A program made the translations under genes and the position numbers. Below, one piece after another: positions 7,893 through 16,238 of a DNA stretch of 36,856 bases. Location of the stretch: positions 1-36,856 of the forward strand of contig JADFPE010000011.1 in the NCBI GenBank assembly GCA_022562495.1, read 5' to 3'. The number at the start of each line of letters is the position of its first letter. The stretch's first letter is position 1. The stretch comes from Acidobacteriota bacterium. GTDB taxonomy: Bacteria > Acidobacteriota > Vicinamibacteria > Vicinamibacterales > UBA8438. The notes under the pieces are model-generated. The model was not told the DNA's origin, did no database searches, and saw only the letters and a list, made by a program, of their open reading frames with translations.

Positions 7893-9590
7893 ATGACGCC
7901 TCGCGTCGTGTCCACCATGTTGACCATGGTCCTCGGCCTGGCGTTCCTCGGGGCGCCCGCGCCGGCGACGGCACAGGTCGCCGACGTGTCGCCGGTCACC
8001 GACGCGATGCTGGCCGCGCCGTCCCCCGACGACTGGCTGCACTGGCGACGCACGCCGGACGGGTGGGGCTACAGCCCGCTCGACCAGATCACCCGCGAGA
8101 ACGTCGGGCAGCTCCGCATGGTCTGGTCGTGGGCCATGGAGCCCGGCATGCAGCAGACGACGCCGCTCGTCCACGACGGCGTCATGTATCTGGCCAGCCC
8201 CGGCAACATCGTGCACGCGCTCGACGCGGCCACGGGAGAGCTTCGGTGGGAATACCGCCGGGAGTTCCCGACCGCCGCCGGACGCCAGCGTCCGAACCGC
8301 AGCCTCTCGATCTACGGCGACAAGATCTTTCTCAACACCGCCGACGCGCATCTCGTGGCGCTTGACGCCGACACGGGCGAGGTGGTCTGGGACGTCGAGG
8401 TCGCCGATGCGGAGAAAGGGTTCCGCTTCACCAGCGGTTCGCTCCTGGCGCGTGGCAAGGTGATATCCGGCATCACCGGGTGCTCACGCTTCTGGGACGA
8501 GGGCTGCTTCATCACGGCGCACGATGCCGAGACCGGACGCGAGCTCTGGCGCACGTCGACCGTGGCGCGCCCGGGCGAGCCGGGCGGCGACACCTGGGGC
8601 GACCTGCCGATGCTGTTCCGTGGCGGCGGGGACGCCTGGATCACCGGCAGCTACGATGCGCAACTCGGTCTGATCTACTGGGGGGTCGCCCAGGCAAAGC
8701 CGTGGGCGCAGGTGAGCCGCACGACCAATGCCGACGCGCTCTACACCAGCTCGACGCTTGCGCTCGATCCGGACACCGGGGAGATGCAGTGGTATTACCA
8801 GCATCTGCCCGGCGAATCGCACGACATGGACGAGGTGTTCGAGCGGGTCCTGGTCGATGTCGACGGGCGGAAGTCGGTCTTCACCATGGGGAAGCTCGGC
8901 ATCCTGTGGCAGCTCGATCGGGAGACGGGCCGATTCATCCGCGCGACGGACCTCGGCTATCAGAATCTGGTCGATGTCGACCCGACGACCGGGCGGGTCT
9001 CCTATCGTCCCGGCAAGATTCCGCAGCTGAACGTCGAGCTCGAGTTCTGCCCGAGCCACTCCGGCTTCAAGAGCTGGCGCGCGATGGCGTACAGCCCGGA
9101 GACCGAGGCGTTCTACATTCCGCTCACGCTGAACTGTCAGAGGTCGATCTACATCGAGGTGGAGCAGCGCGAAGGGGGCGGCGGTGGCGGCCTCGGCCGG
9201 CGCGAGAACCTGCACCACCCGGCGAGCGACGGCAACCTCGGCGAGTTCGTGGCCATGCACGTGAGCGGCGAGATCCTGTGGTCGCACCGCACACGCACCC
9301 CGTTCAACTCGGCCGCGCTGACGACAGCGGGCGGACTGGCGTTCGTCGGCGACTGGGATCGGTTCATCCACGCCTACGACGTCGTGTCAGGCAACGCGCT
9401 GTGGGAGACACGGCTGCCGACCTCGGTCCAGGGGTTCCCGATCACCTACGCGGTCGACGGCACGCAGTATGTCGCGGTCCCGGTCGGCACCGGCTCGGGA
9501 AGCTGGTCGACGATTCCGCTGACTTTGACACCGGAGAAGCGACGTCCGGCAACCGGCAACGCGCTGTTCGTCTTCGCGCTGCCTGACTGA
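7893..9590 (+). CDS. PQQ-dependent dehydrogenase-like beta-propeller protein
   Basis: A 565-residue exported protein; the signal peptide ends near ATAQ at about residue 28. The N-terminal part (DWLHWRRTPDGWGYSPLDQI, then NVGQLRMVWSW) and repeats such as HALDAATGELRWEY and ALDADTGEVVWDV are typical of the eight-bladed PQQ alcohol dehydrogenase propeller. The middle segment (ARPGEPGGDTWGDLP, then GGGDAWITGSYDAQLGLIYWG) matches the family's characteristic region, and HDMDEV is where the catalytic Asp region lies. There is no CxxCH, so no fused cytochrome domain. The protein would oxidise an alcohol or sugar in the periplasm if it binds PQQ; this is inferred from the family. The ATG at 7893 is used because it opens the signal peptide and follows a GGAG site. 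Confidence 0.82.
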   Translation: MTPRVVSTMLTMVLGLAFLGAPAPATAQVADVSPVTDAMLAAPSPDDWLHWRRTPDGWGYSPLDQITRENVGQLRMVWSWAMEPGMQQTTPLVHDGVMYLASPGNIVHALDAATGELRWEYRREFPTAAGRQRPNRSLSIYGDKIFLNTADAHLVALDADTGEVVWDVEVADAEKGFRFTSGSLLARGKVISGITGCSRFWDEGCFITAHDAETGRELWRTSTVARPGEPGGDTWGDLPMLFRGGGDAWITGSYDAQLGLIYWGVAQAKPWAQVSRTTNADALYTSSTLALDPDTGEMQWYYQHLPGESHDMDEVFERVLVDVDGRKSVFTMGKLGILWQLDRETGRFIRATDLGYQNLVDVDPTTGRVSYRPGKIPQLNVELEFCPSHSGFKSWRAMAYSPETEAFYIPLTLNCQRSIYIEVEQREGGGGGGLGRRENLHHPASDGNLGEFVAMHVSGEILWSHRTRTPFNSAALTTAGGLAFVGDWDRFIHAYDVVSGNALWETRLPTSVQGFPITYAVDGTQYVAVPVGTGSGSWSTIPLTLTPEKRRPATGNALFVFALPD

Positions 9591-9660
9591 AGAAGTCAGA
9601 AGGGCGCAGGCAGAAGGCAGCAGACTTGTCCGCCGAAGCCTTGGCGCAGGCGGGAGGGCT
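9591..9660. repeat. Dispersed repeat, copy 1 (GAAGTCAGAAGG type)
   Basis: Just after the stop of the PQQ-type gene come AGAAGTCAGAAGG and CAGAAGGCAGCAG, then CCGCCGAAGCCTTGGCG, then GGAGGGCTTCG. The first, second and last of these elements recur in the same order at 20054-20095. The middle part has inverted ends (TCCGCC...GGCGGGA). I recall this kind of sequence as a common intergenic repeat in acidobacterial genomes; that is memory, not a search. Confidence 0.6.
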
Positions 9661-9705
9661 TCGCCAGCTGTGGGTCGAGCTGGGTGTTGGCGGGGAGGGG
9701 CAGCA

Positions 9706-10680
9706 ATGCAAGTCAACCGCGTGGACATCGTTCTTGGTTGCGTTTTCCTGTTCGCCCTCGGCCAGCCGGCGAGCGGACAGGTCGCCGAATACACCGAGGC
9801 GCCCGCCTGGCCCCGCCCGGCGACAACGGCGGCCGGGACGCCCGCGCCGTGGAACTTCGGTCAGGTGTCGGGGGTCGCCACGAGCGCGGATGGCAGCATC
9901 CTGGTGCTGCATCGCGGCGCGCAGCCGATCATGCTGTTCGACAGCGGTGGGCGGTTCGTCCGGGCCTGGGGCGACGGCCTGTTCAGCAACGGCAAGGTCG
10001 GCGGCATCCCGCCGGGCGATCGCGTGGCGGGACAGTCGGGCTACACCGCCGTCTACGGGCCGGCCGGATGCCATGCGTGCGGCGCGCACTCGGTGCGTGT
10101 CGATCCGGCGGGCAACATCTGGGCGGTCGATGCCCCGGGTCACGTCGTCTACAAGATGGACCGGCAGGGGCGCGTGGTCATGGAGCTCGGCACGAAGGGG
10201 GTCGCCGGCAGGAGCCGGCACACCTTCAACCTGCCGACCGACGTCGGGTTCGCCCCGAACGGCGATGTCTACGTCAGTGATGGCTATGGCAACGCGCGGG
10301 TGGTGAAGTACTCGGCCGACGGGCGGTATCTGCTCGAGTGGGGCACGCGCGGCACCGGTCCAGGCGAGTTCGGCCTGCCCCACAACCTGGTGGTCGACGC
10401 CGAGGGACACGTCTACGTCACCGACCGGGACAACCAGCGGGTCCAGGTGTTCACCCCGGACGGCGAGTTCCTGAACGAGTGGCCAGACATCGGCGGGGTC
10501 TCCGCGCTCGTCATGACGGACGAGCAACAGATCTGGACCGGCGGTACGCTGCGGAGTCTCGAGGGCGAGGCGGTCGCGACGTTACCCGGTGGCAACGGCG
10601 GGCACGGCATGACCGTGTCCGATGCGGGAGACGTCTTCGTGGCGCAGCTCAGCGGACGCGTGCAGAAGTTTGTCAGATGA
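9706..10680 (+). CDS. NHL-repeat beta-propeller protein, exported
   Basis: A 324-residue protein with a signal peptide ending near ASGQ (about residue 24). NHL repeats are visible as HSVRVDPAGNIWAVDAPGHV, DVGFAPNGDVYVSDGYGNAR and NLVVDAEGHVYVTDRDNQRV, each followed by VxxFxxxGxxLxxW-like text. NHL propellers bind proteins or ligands, and some act as lyases; no active site is evident here. The ATG at 9706 follows a GGGGAGGGG ribosome site; an upstream in-frame start at 9670 is less likely. It is the likely second gene after the PQQ-type dehydrogenase, 115 bases downstream, with a dispersed repeat between them. A related NHL protein lies at 14988-16043. Confidence 0.85.
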   Translation: MQVNRVDIVLGCVFLFALGQPASGQVAEYTEAPAWPRPATTAAGTPAPWNFGQVSGVATSADGSILVLHRGAQPIMLFDSGGRFVRAWGDGLFSNGKVGGIPPGDRVAGQSGYTAVYGPAGCHACGAHSVRVDPAGNIWAVDAPGHVVYKMDRQGRVVMELGTKGVAGRSRHTFNLPTDVGFAPNGDVYVSDGYGNARVVKYSADGRYLLEWGTRGTGPGEFGLPHNLVVDAEGHVYVTDRDNQRVQVFTPDGEFLNEWPDIGGVSALVMTDEQQIWTGGTLRSLEGEAVATLPGGNGGHGMTVSDAGDVFVAQLSGRVQKFVR

Positions 10681-10692
10681 TGGCAGGTGTCC

Positions 10693-11145
10693 TCAGTGCG
10701 CGCCGGTGCGTGTCAACGTCTCCGGCCACGCCTGAAGTCCGGATCGGGGTGCGATCTCCCATAGCTGACGATCAAACGTCGCCAGAACAACATCCTGGCC
10801 AATCGAGTCCTGCCAGGTGAGGGCCGCCGCGAGCTGTACGGCGTCGTACCCGCGCAGGCCGTGTTCCCAGGCCAAAGTGTGGGCCCGCGACACGAGCGCT
10901 TCGGTGACGGGAATTCTCGCGAGGTCTGGCCACTCTCCTGACAATCTGCGCTCCGCCCGCCGGCCGCCGTCGTTGTCCAGAACGCCGAGGCGAACCGCGC
11001 GGGCGAGCGCAGCGGCTACTTCGGCTCGACTGATGAGCGATGTTGCGACGGCCGCCGCTGCGGCCGTCAGGGCAATCACCTCTTCGGACCCGCGCTCGGT
11101 CACGTACCGTTTGACGAGCGCGCTCGCGTCCAGATAGAGAATCAC
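10693..11145 (-). CDS. PIN-domain ribonuclease toxin, VapC-like
   Basis: A 150-residue PIN-domain protein. The four acidic residues of the metal site are visible: D6 (LYLDASALVKRY), E42 (SRAEVAAAL), D101 (GYDAVQLAAAL) and D125 (TFDRQL). PIN toxins of the VapC type cut RNA and are held inactive by an antitoxin encoded just upstream. The start is GTG at 11145, whose bases overlap the TGA of the upstream antitoxin frame as GTGA, the usual coupling in such pairs. The upstream antitoxin frame is damaged (see 11142-11352), so this may be an orphan toxin or one neutralised by another protein. It converges with the NHL gene, leaving only 12 bases between the stops. Confidence 0.85.
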   Translation of the reverse strand: MILYLDASALVKRYVTERGSEEVIALTAAAAAVATSLISRAEVAAALARAVRLGVLDNDGGRRAERRLSGEWPDLARIPVTEALVSRAHTLAWEHGLRGYDAVQLAAALTWQDSIGQDVVLATFDRQLWEIAPRSGLQAWPETLTRTGAH

Positions 11146-11352
11146 CTGCGGTTGTCAACGACGATGTCAGCCACGCCTCGCTGTCCTCGCGCGAGAACGT
11201 CAGGCGTTGTCGTCCCCAATCGACGACCACTCCACAGAATCGTGCCGGCGTCCGTCAGTGTCTGGAGTCGCTCGACTCGCGGACGCCCCTCGGGGATGAT
11301 ACGCGCCACTCGGCGCCCGCGCGGTGTTGCGCGCTTCGACCAGGTAAGCGAT
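11142..11352 (-). pseudogene. Damaged Phd/YefM-like antitoxin gene
   Basis: The frame that ends in TGA at 11144-11142, overlapping the toxin start, reads RRVARIIPEG, then LQTLTDAGTILWSGRRL and finally GVADIVVDNRR. That is the usual second half of a Phd-type antitoxin. The preceding part expected for Phd (SxYLxxVRxG) appears only in a different frame, as AYLVEARNTAR at about 11347-11315, so at least one frameshift separates them. The start region would lie inside the opposite-strand gene that begins at 11382. Either this is a pseudogene, or a shortened protein starts at an internal GTG (about 11309). Confidence 0.5.
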
Positions 11353-11381
11353 GATGCGTGTGCTTCGACACGGGGGAAGAG

Positions 11382-12419
11382 ATGAGCCTACGCGATCGCG
11401 CGGTTGTCTCGGTGCTGCTGGTCGTGTGCGTGTCTTCCGCCGGTGCGCAGACCCCGTTCGAACCTCCGCGTCTACCCGATGGCAGGCCCGATCTCCAGGG
11501 GGTCTGGGACTTCCGCACGCTGACGCCGCTCCAGAGACCCGAGGATCTGGCGGACACGGCGGTATTGACGGCTGAAGAGGCTGCCGAGGTCGAATCGCAG
11601 GCCGCCGCGCGCACCGCCGAGGCGAACGCTCCAAGCGAGGTGCGGACAGAACCGTTACCGGTCGGCGGCAGCATCGGCGCCTACAACCGCTACTGGGTCG
11701 ACCAGGGCGCAAGGGTCGTCGACGACCAGCGGACGTCGCTCATCGTGGACCCGCCCGATGGACGCCTCCCGGCGCTACAGCCCGGCATCGAGATGGACGT
11801 GCTGTCGCTCGGCGAGGACCTGCCGGGTGTCCGTCCGGTGCGCGTCCGTGCGGCTGGGATCGGCGCCGACAGCCACGAGGACCGAGGTCTCTCCGAGCGG
11901 TGTCTCCTCGGATTCAACTCCGGCCCGCCGATTGTGCCCGCCGGCTACAACCAGAACATTCAGATCTTTCAGACGCCGGACCATGTCGTCATACTCCATG
12001 AAATGGTGCACGACGCGCGCATCGTGCCGCTGACGTTAGCTGGGCGCAACCCGCTGCCAGGCAGTATCCGACAGTGGATGGGCAGTTCGCGCGGCTACTG
12101 GGACGGTGATACGCTGGTGGTCGAGACGAGGAATTTTACCGACAAAATCGCCAGCTTCAACCCGTCGGTGACGACGGCAGCCGGCTCCGGCACCACCTTG
12201 CATCTGACCGAGCGCTTCCGTCGCGTGGGCGATGACACCCTGCTCTACACGTACACGGTCGAGGATGCTATGACCTTTACGCGGCCGTTTACGGCGGCCT
12301 TGCCGATGAAGCGAGGCGACGCAATGTTCGAGTACGCGTGCCACGAGGGAAACTACGGACTGTTCAACATGCTGTCAGGGGCGCGGGCCGCAGAGGCGGC
12401 GTCGGCGTCCGGGCAGTAG
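11382..12419 (+). CDS. Secreted protein of unknown function (paralogue of 21951-22952)
   Basis: A 345-residue exported protein; the signal peptide ends near AGAQ (about residue 24). I know of no named function. The text has a strongly patterned layout: DGRPDLQGVWDFRTLTPLQR, LIVDPPDGRLPAL, CLLGFNSGPP, YNQNIQIFQTPDHVVILHEM, HDARIVPL, RQWMGSSRGYWDGDTLVVET, and the end YACHEGNYGLFNMLSGARA. The same blocks in the same order occur in the protein at 21951-22952. I associate this family with Acidobacteriota and relatives, where it occurs in many copies. The start at 11382 has a GGGGGAAGAG ribosome site. It is followed by the metallo-beta-lactamase-fold gene 26 bases downstream, probably in one operon. 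Confidence 0.82.
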   Translation: MSLRDRAVVSVLLVVCVSSAGAQTPFEPPRLPDGRPDLQGVWDFRTLTPLQRPEDLADTAVLTAEEAAEVESQAAARTAEANAPSEVRTEPLPVGGSIGAYNRYWVDQGARVVDDQRTSLIVDPPDGRLPALQPGIEMDVLSLGEDLPGVRPVRVRAAGIGADSHEDRGLSERCLLGFNSGPPIVPAGYNQNIQIFQTPDHVVILHEMVHDARIVPLTLAGRNPLPGSIRQWMGSSRGYWDGDTLVVETRNFTDKIASFNPSVTTAAGSGTTLHLTERFRRVGDDTLLYTYTVEDAMTFTRPFTAALPMKRGDAMFEYACHEGNYGLFNMLSGARAAEAASASGQ

Positions 12420-12445
12420 TTCGCACTGACGATAGGAGGGCTCTC

Positions 12446-13327
12446 ATGAGACGGATAGTGGTGCTGGGTGTGGTGCTCGTCGTGGGCGCCGTTGCCCTGG
12501 TCGGTCGTCTGGCTGCGCAGGGCAACGTGGCCGAGATCGAGCAGGTGAAGGACAACCTCTACGTCATCACGGGCGGGGGCGGCAACACCGCGGCCTTCGT
12601 GACCGAGGGCGGCGTCGTGGTGGTCGACACGAAAAACCCCGAGTGGGGTAGCGCCATCCTGGACAAGATTCGCACCGTGACCGACAAACCGGTCACGATG
12701 ATCATCAACACGCACACGCATGGGGATCACGTCGGGAGCAACATCGATTTCCCCCTGCCGGTCGAGTTCGTGGCACACGCGAACACGAAGACCAACATGG
12801 AGAAGATGGCGCCGTTCCAGTCGGCCACAGGGCGACAGTACCTGCCCAGCCGCACCTACACGGACAGGCTCTCGCTGCTCGACGGCGACGATCAGATCGA
12901 CCTGTACTATTTCGGTCGCGGTCATACCAGCGGTGACTCCATCGTCGTGTTCCGCGCACTGGGCGTCGCGCATACGGGGGATCTGTTCGCCTGGAAAGGT
13001 GTGCCGTACATCGACGTGGGCAACGGCGGCAGCGGAGTGGAGTACCCGAAGACGGTGCTGGCCGCGGTCGATGCCATCCAAGGTGTCGACACCGTCATTC
13101 CCGGGCACAGCCCGGTGATGACCTGGGCCGACTTTCGTGAGTTTGGCGAGTTCAACCGCGACTTCCTCGCGGCCGTGGAACGTGGGAAGGCCGAGGGCAA
13201 GTCGGCGTCGGAGGCCGCCGCGTCGCTGAACCTGCCGGCGCGTTACGCGAACTACGCGATGAGCCGCGGCACGCTGACCAGCGCCGAGTCCAACGCCGAG
13301 AAGATCTACGCCGAACTCAACCGCTGA
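12446..13327 (+). CDS. Exported metallo-beta-lactamase-fold hydrolase
   Basis: A 293-residue protein with a signal peptide ending near RLAAQ (about residue 25). The fold signature is complete: HTHGDH region with H90, H92, D94 and H95, then H160 (GRGHTSGD), D179 (HTGDLF) and H221 (IPGHSPV). These residues bind two metal ions in hydrolases of the superfamily. The substrate cannot be read from the sequence; lactonase, beta-lactamase-like and other ester or amide hydrolases are possible. The ATG at 12446 follows a TAGGAGGG ribosome site. It lies 26 bases after the unknown secreted protein, so co-expression is likely. Confidence 0.88.
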   Translation: MRRIVVLGVVLVVGAVALVGRLAAQGNVAEIEQVKDNLYVITGGGGNTAAFVTEGGVVVVDTKNPEWGSAILDKIRTVTDKPVTMIINTHTHGDHVGSNIDFPLPVEFVAHANTKTNMEKMAPFQSATGRQYLPSRTYTDRLSLLDGDDQIDLYYFGRGHTSGDSIVVFRALGVAHTGDLFAWKGVPYIDVGNGGSGVEYPKTVLAAVDAIQGVDTVIPGHSPVMTWADFREFGEFNRDFLAAVERGKAEGKSASEAAASLNLPARYANYAMSRGTLTSAESNAEKIYAELNR

Positions 13328-13543
13328 TCCAGTACCAGCGCGTCGGTGAACGTGGTCCCGAACCCTGCGCGTCCGGCGCGAGAACATCGCCGTCGCCCTG
13401 GCTACCTGAGCCAGCCACGCCGGGAGCACGGCCCCTTCGGCCGCGGGACGCACACCTGGTACGGGCCGCTGAGACCCGCGTCACGCCTTGCCAGACCGGC
13501 GCATCGCCACCCTGTGGGTCCGCGCGACTCTCACCACGGACGG

Positions 13544-14908
13544 CTAGTCGTAATCCGCCGCCGCGAGCGAGACGCGGATGATCTCCTCGTCGTTCCGCAT
13601 GACGATGTGCCGGTTCGCATAGGCGGGATGGGACCAGACGACCCCACGGTCGCCCCACCGGCCGGTGGCGCCGCCCCGCGTGCGGGTGGCCGGGGCGAGC
13701 AACTGGGTCCGGCCGATCTCGGTGTAGCCCGCCGGCGTGAGACGGGCCACGATCAGCTCACCGGTGTCGTTGGTCACGAAGACCCGGTCGCCGTGCTGGA
13801 CGAAGAAGGCGGCACCCCAACGCTCGTGCCCGACCAGCTCGGTGGTCTCCCAGACCCGCTCACCGGTGCGCGCATCGAGACACCGCAGCTCGCCATAACT
13901 GCCAATGCCGTAGACGTAGTCGCCGATGATGAGCGGGGTCGTGATGAGCGCATGCAGGCCATCGGTCTCGCCGGGCAGCTCACTGCGGCTCTGCCCCCTC
14001 CAGAGTTCTTCCGCCGCCGGCCGGTCCTGATCGAGCCGCAACATCAGCGACCCGCGGAAGAAGTGGGTGACCAGCAGATAGGGACCGGTCGAGACCGGGG
14101 TGGCCACGGTCATACCGCCGATCGGCCACTCGTGCTCCCAGTAGACAGCCCCGTTCTCCGGGTCGAGCGAGCTGACCCCGCGGGGGTGCCAGAGAATGAG
14201 CTGTCGCGCGCCGCCTGATTCGTAGATCATCGGGGCGCTGTAACCGGTCTCGGACACCAGCGGCAGGGCGCGCCAGATCTCGTTACCGGTCCGCTTGTCG
14301 AACGCGACGATCAGCGCATCGGGCTCGCCGCCCACCACGACGATGAGCCGGTTCCCGTCGACGAGCGGCGAGCTGCTGACCCCGTAGACCGGGACGGTCG
14401 TACCGTACTCGGCGACGGTGTCAACCTGCCAGACGACCGCCCCCGTCTCGGTATCGACACACAGAATCATGCCGGCGGCGCCGACCACGTAGACCCGGTC
14501 GCCATCGACGCTCGGGGTCGCTCGCGGACCGGTCGCAAAGGTGCCGAGGAGGTTGCGATAGGTCGTGGGCCACTCGCGGCTCCACAACAGCTCGCCGGTC
14601 TCCTCGTCGAGACACAGCAGCCGTTCGGCGCCGTCCATCGTGCGGGAGCCTGGATTCTCCAGATAGTCGAGCACGAAGACCCGGCCTCCGGCGACCACCG
14701 GGCCGGCAAAGCCGGGGCGGATCGGCACGCGCCAGTCCACCTTCAGTCCCTCATCGGGAAACTGGTCGACGATGCCGGTCTCGGTCCAGACGCCGAGCCG
14801 GGTCGGCCCGCGCCATTGGGGCCAGTCGTCGGCGTGCGCTGTCGCCGCGAGCAGGAACAGCGCGAGCCAGGCAGCGGTCACGTGTCCTACGGGCGCGTGG
14901 GAGTGCAT
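13544..14908 (-). CDS. PQQ-like (WD40-type) beta-propeller protein, exported
   Basis: A 454-residue protein with a signal peptide ending near TAHA (about residue 25), then DDWPQWRGPTRLGVW, the usual entry to outer-membrane-assembly-like propellers of the PQQ-like repeat family. Blades are seen as LCLDEETGELLWSREW, LCVDTETGAVVWQVDT, VAFDKRTGNEIWRAL and RCLDARTGERVWET. It is a close paralogue of 18659-20035, sharing GPRATPSVDGDRVYVVGAAG-like text. Despite the name, there is no PQQ dehydrogenase active site. The start at 14908 is chosen because it begins the signal peptide; the frame is open to 15055 without a plausible start. It lies 79 bases downstream of the NHL gene on the same strand. Confidence 0.87.
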   Translation of the reverse strand: MHSHAPVGHVTAAWLALFLLAATAHADDWPQWRGPTRLGVWTETGIVDQFPDEGLKVDWRVPIRPGFAGPVVAGGRVFVLDYLENPGSRTMDGAERLLCLDEETGELLWSREWPTTYRNLLGTFATGPRATPSVDGDRVYVVGAAGMILCVDTETGAVVWQVDTVAEYGTTVPVYGVSSSPLVDGNRLIVVVGGEPDALIVAFDKRTGNEIWRALPLVSETGYSAPMIYESGGARQLILWHPRGVSSLDPENGAVYWEHEWPIGGMTVATPVSTGPYLLVTHFFRGSLMLRLDQDRPAAEELWRGQSRSELPGETDGLHALITTPLIIGDYVYGIGSYGELRCLDARTGERVWETTELVGHERWGAAFFVQHGDRVFVTNDTGELIVARLTPAGYTEIGRTQLLAPATRTRGGATGRWGDRGVVWSHPAYANRHIVMRNDEEIIRVSLAAADYD

Positions 14909-14987
14909 CCTTCGCGTTCTCAGGAGGTGGGTTGGGGAGGAGAAAGACCGGGGTGGGAGCACGCACGCTCCCACCCCCCTGCCACCG

Positions 14988-16043
14988 CTACCGCGTGTAC
15001 CGCGCCAGCTGGCGCGGACCGACCTCGGCGCCGAAGATGTTGCCGTTGGCATCAACCGCCACGCCCTCGGCCGCGCTGGTGCCGCCCGGCTCCGACGCCG
15101 GGTCCGGGATGAAATACATCACTTCGCCGGTCGCGGCGCTGCCGACCCGGATACCGCGATGCCAGCCTGGGTTCGACGTGTCGCTCGATTCGGAGTCGGC
15201 GCCATACAGTGTGTCGTCGGCCGTGATGAAGATGCCGCTCAGCCGACTGAACTGGCTCCACTCCTCCAGGAAGTTGCCCTCCTGATCGAAGATCTGGATC
15301 CGCTTGTTGCCGCGGTCCGCCACGAACAGCCGCCCACGGGAATCCCACGCCAGGCCATGCGGGGTCCGGAACTGGCCCGGCTCGGAGCCCAACCCGCCCC
15401 AGTGCATGATGTAGTTCCCCTCGGCGTCGTACTTGACGATACGGGCGACCTCTTCGGGTGGCGCGTTCGGGCTCTGCCCTCCGTGGCCATCGGCGACAAA
15501 AATCGACCCGTCTGGTGCGGTGATGACATCGCACGGCGTGTAGAGCAGATGGTCGGTCCCGTCCCCGGCCACGCCGGCCTCGCCTAGGACGAGCAGCACC
15601 TCGCCGGTCGGGCTGAACTTGATGACCCGGTGGCCCAACTCCGGCGCATCTTCGTTCGGTCCCTGCGCGTCGGTGATCCACACATTGCCGTCGCTGTCCA
15701 CGTGAATGCCGTGCGGGAAAATGAGCATCCCAGCGCCAAAGCTCGTGACCACGTTGCCGTCGGCGTCGAACTTCAGGACGGAGTCCAGGTCCGAGCCGGC
15801 ACAGCTGTTGGCCCCGCAGCGCTCACCGACCCAGATCGACGTGCCATCGATGTCGATGTCGACCGCGCTCGTCGAGCCCCAGGTCCGCCCGTCGGGCAGC
15901 GTGAAGTGGCCCTGGTGCGTCGTATACGGATTGGGCAGATCGTTGACCGCCTGGCCAAACGCCGGCATGGCAACGCCCACGACGGCGCCGAGCGCCATGA
16001 CCGTCGTGACCGACGTGACAAGAACGCGACGTGTGAATGTCAT
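14988..16043 (-). CDS. NHL-repeat beta-propeller protein, exported
   Basis: A 351-residue protein; signal peptide to about residue 31 (AMPAFGQ). NHL blades are visible as GIHVDSDGNVWITDAQG, DVITAPDGSIFVADGHGG, GLAWDSRGRLFVADRGNKRI and GVAVDANGNIFGAEVG. Shared blades with the NHL protein at 9706-10680 suggest a common origin. The last blade carries GPRQLARYTR, typical for NHL proteins of peptidyl-alpha-hydroxyglycine lyase-like architecture, but no lyase activity can be claimed. The ATG at 16043 has a GAGGAAGG ribosome site 8 or so bases upstream; earlier in-frame codons to 16157 look random. It is the probable first gene of a two-gene unit with the propeller at 13544-14908. Confidence 0.87.
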   Translation of the reverse strand: MTFTRRVLVTSVTTVMALGAVVGVAMPAFGQAVNDLPNPYTTHQGHFTLPDGRTWGSTSAVDIDIDGTSIWVGERCGANSCAGSDLDSVLKFDADGNVVTSFGAGMLIFPHGIHVDSDGNVWITDAQGPNEDAPELGHRVIKFSPTGEVLLVLGEAGVAGDGTDHLLYTPCDVITAPDGSIFVADGHGGQSPNAPPEEVARIVKYDAEGNYIMHWGGLGSEPGQFRTPHGLAWDSRGRLFVADRGNKRIQIFDQEGNFLEEWSQFSRLSGIFITADDTLYGADSESSDTSNPGWHRGIRVGSAATGEVMYFIPDPASEPGGTSAAEGVAVDANGNIFGAEVGPRQLARYTR

Positions 16044-16215
16044 CAGAAGACCTTCCTCTTGGGAACCCCGTCGGTAAGACAACTCTTGTGGAAATTCAGG
16101 ATGCAAACCTACCCCAGACGCCATTCCCGTGCAAGCGTGGCCGCGGGCCGCGCACATGCGCGCCCCGCGGACGCGGAGTGGGGCGAAGGGGCCCCGCGAG
16201 CGGTCGCGTGGGGTT

Positions 16216-16230
16216 CGGGGCGAAGCCCCG
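16216..16230. terminator. Short GC hairpin after the DUF5916 gene
   Basis: CGGGGC and GCCCCG (16216-16221, 16225-16230) are exact inverted repeats around GAA. Read on the minus strand the hairpin follows the stop of the DUF5916 gene by about 9 bases and has the stable GGGGCTTCGCCCC form. There is no T tract, so termination would have to depend on the stem or on Rho. Confidence 0.4.
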
Positions 16231-16238
16231 TCTAGGTA

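Noticed and set aside
7893-9590. Quinohaemoprotein with fused cytochrome c
   Set aside because: No CxxCH is present anywhere in the protein, so it is at most a haem-free PQQ-type propeller.
13328-13543. Possible small gene in the gap after the MBL-fold gene
   Set aside because: Open frames on both strands lack a ribosome site, signal or pattern, and read as GC-rich noise.
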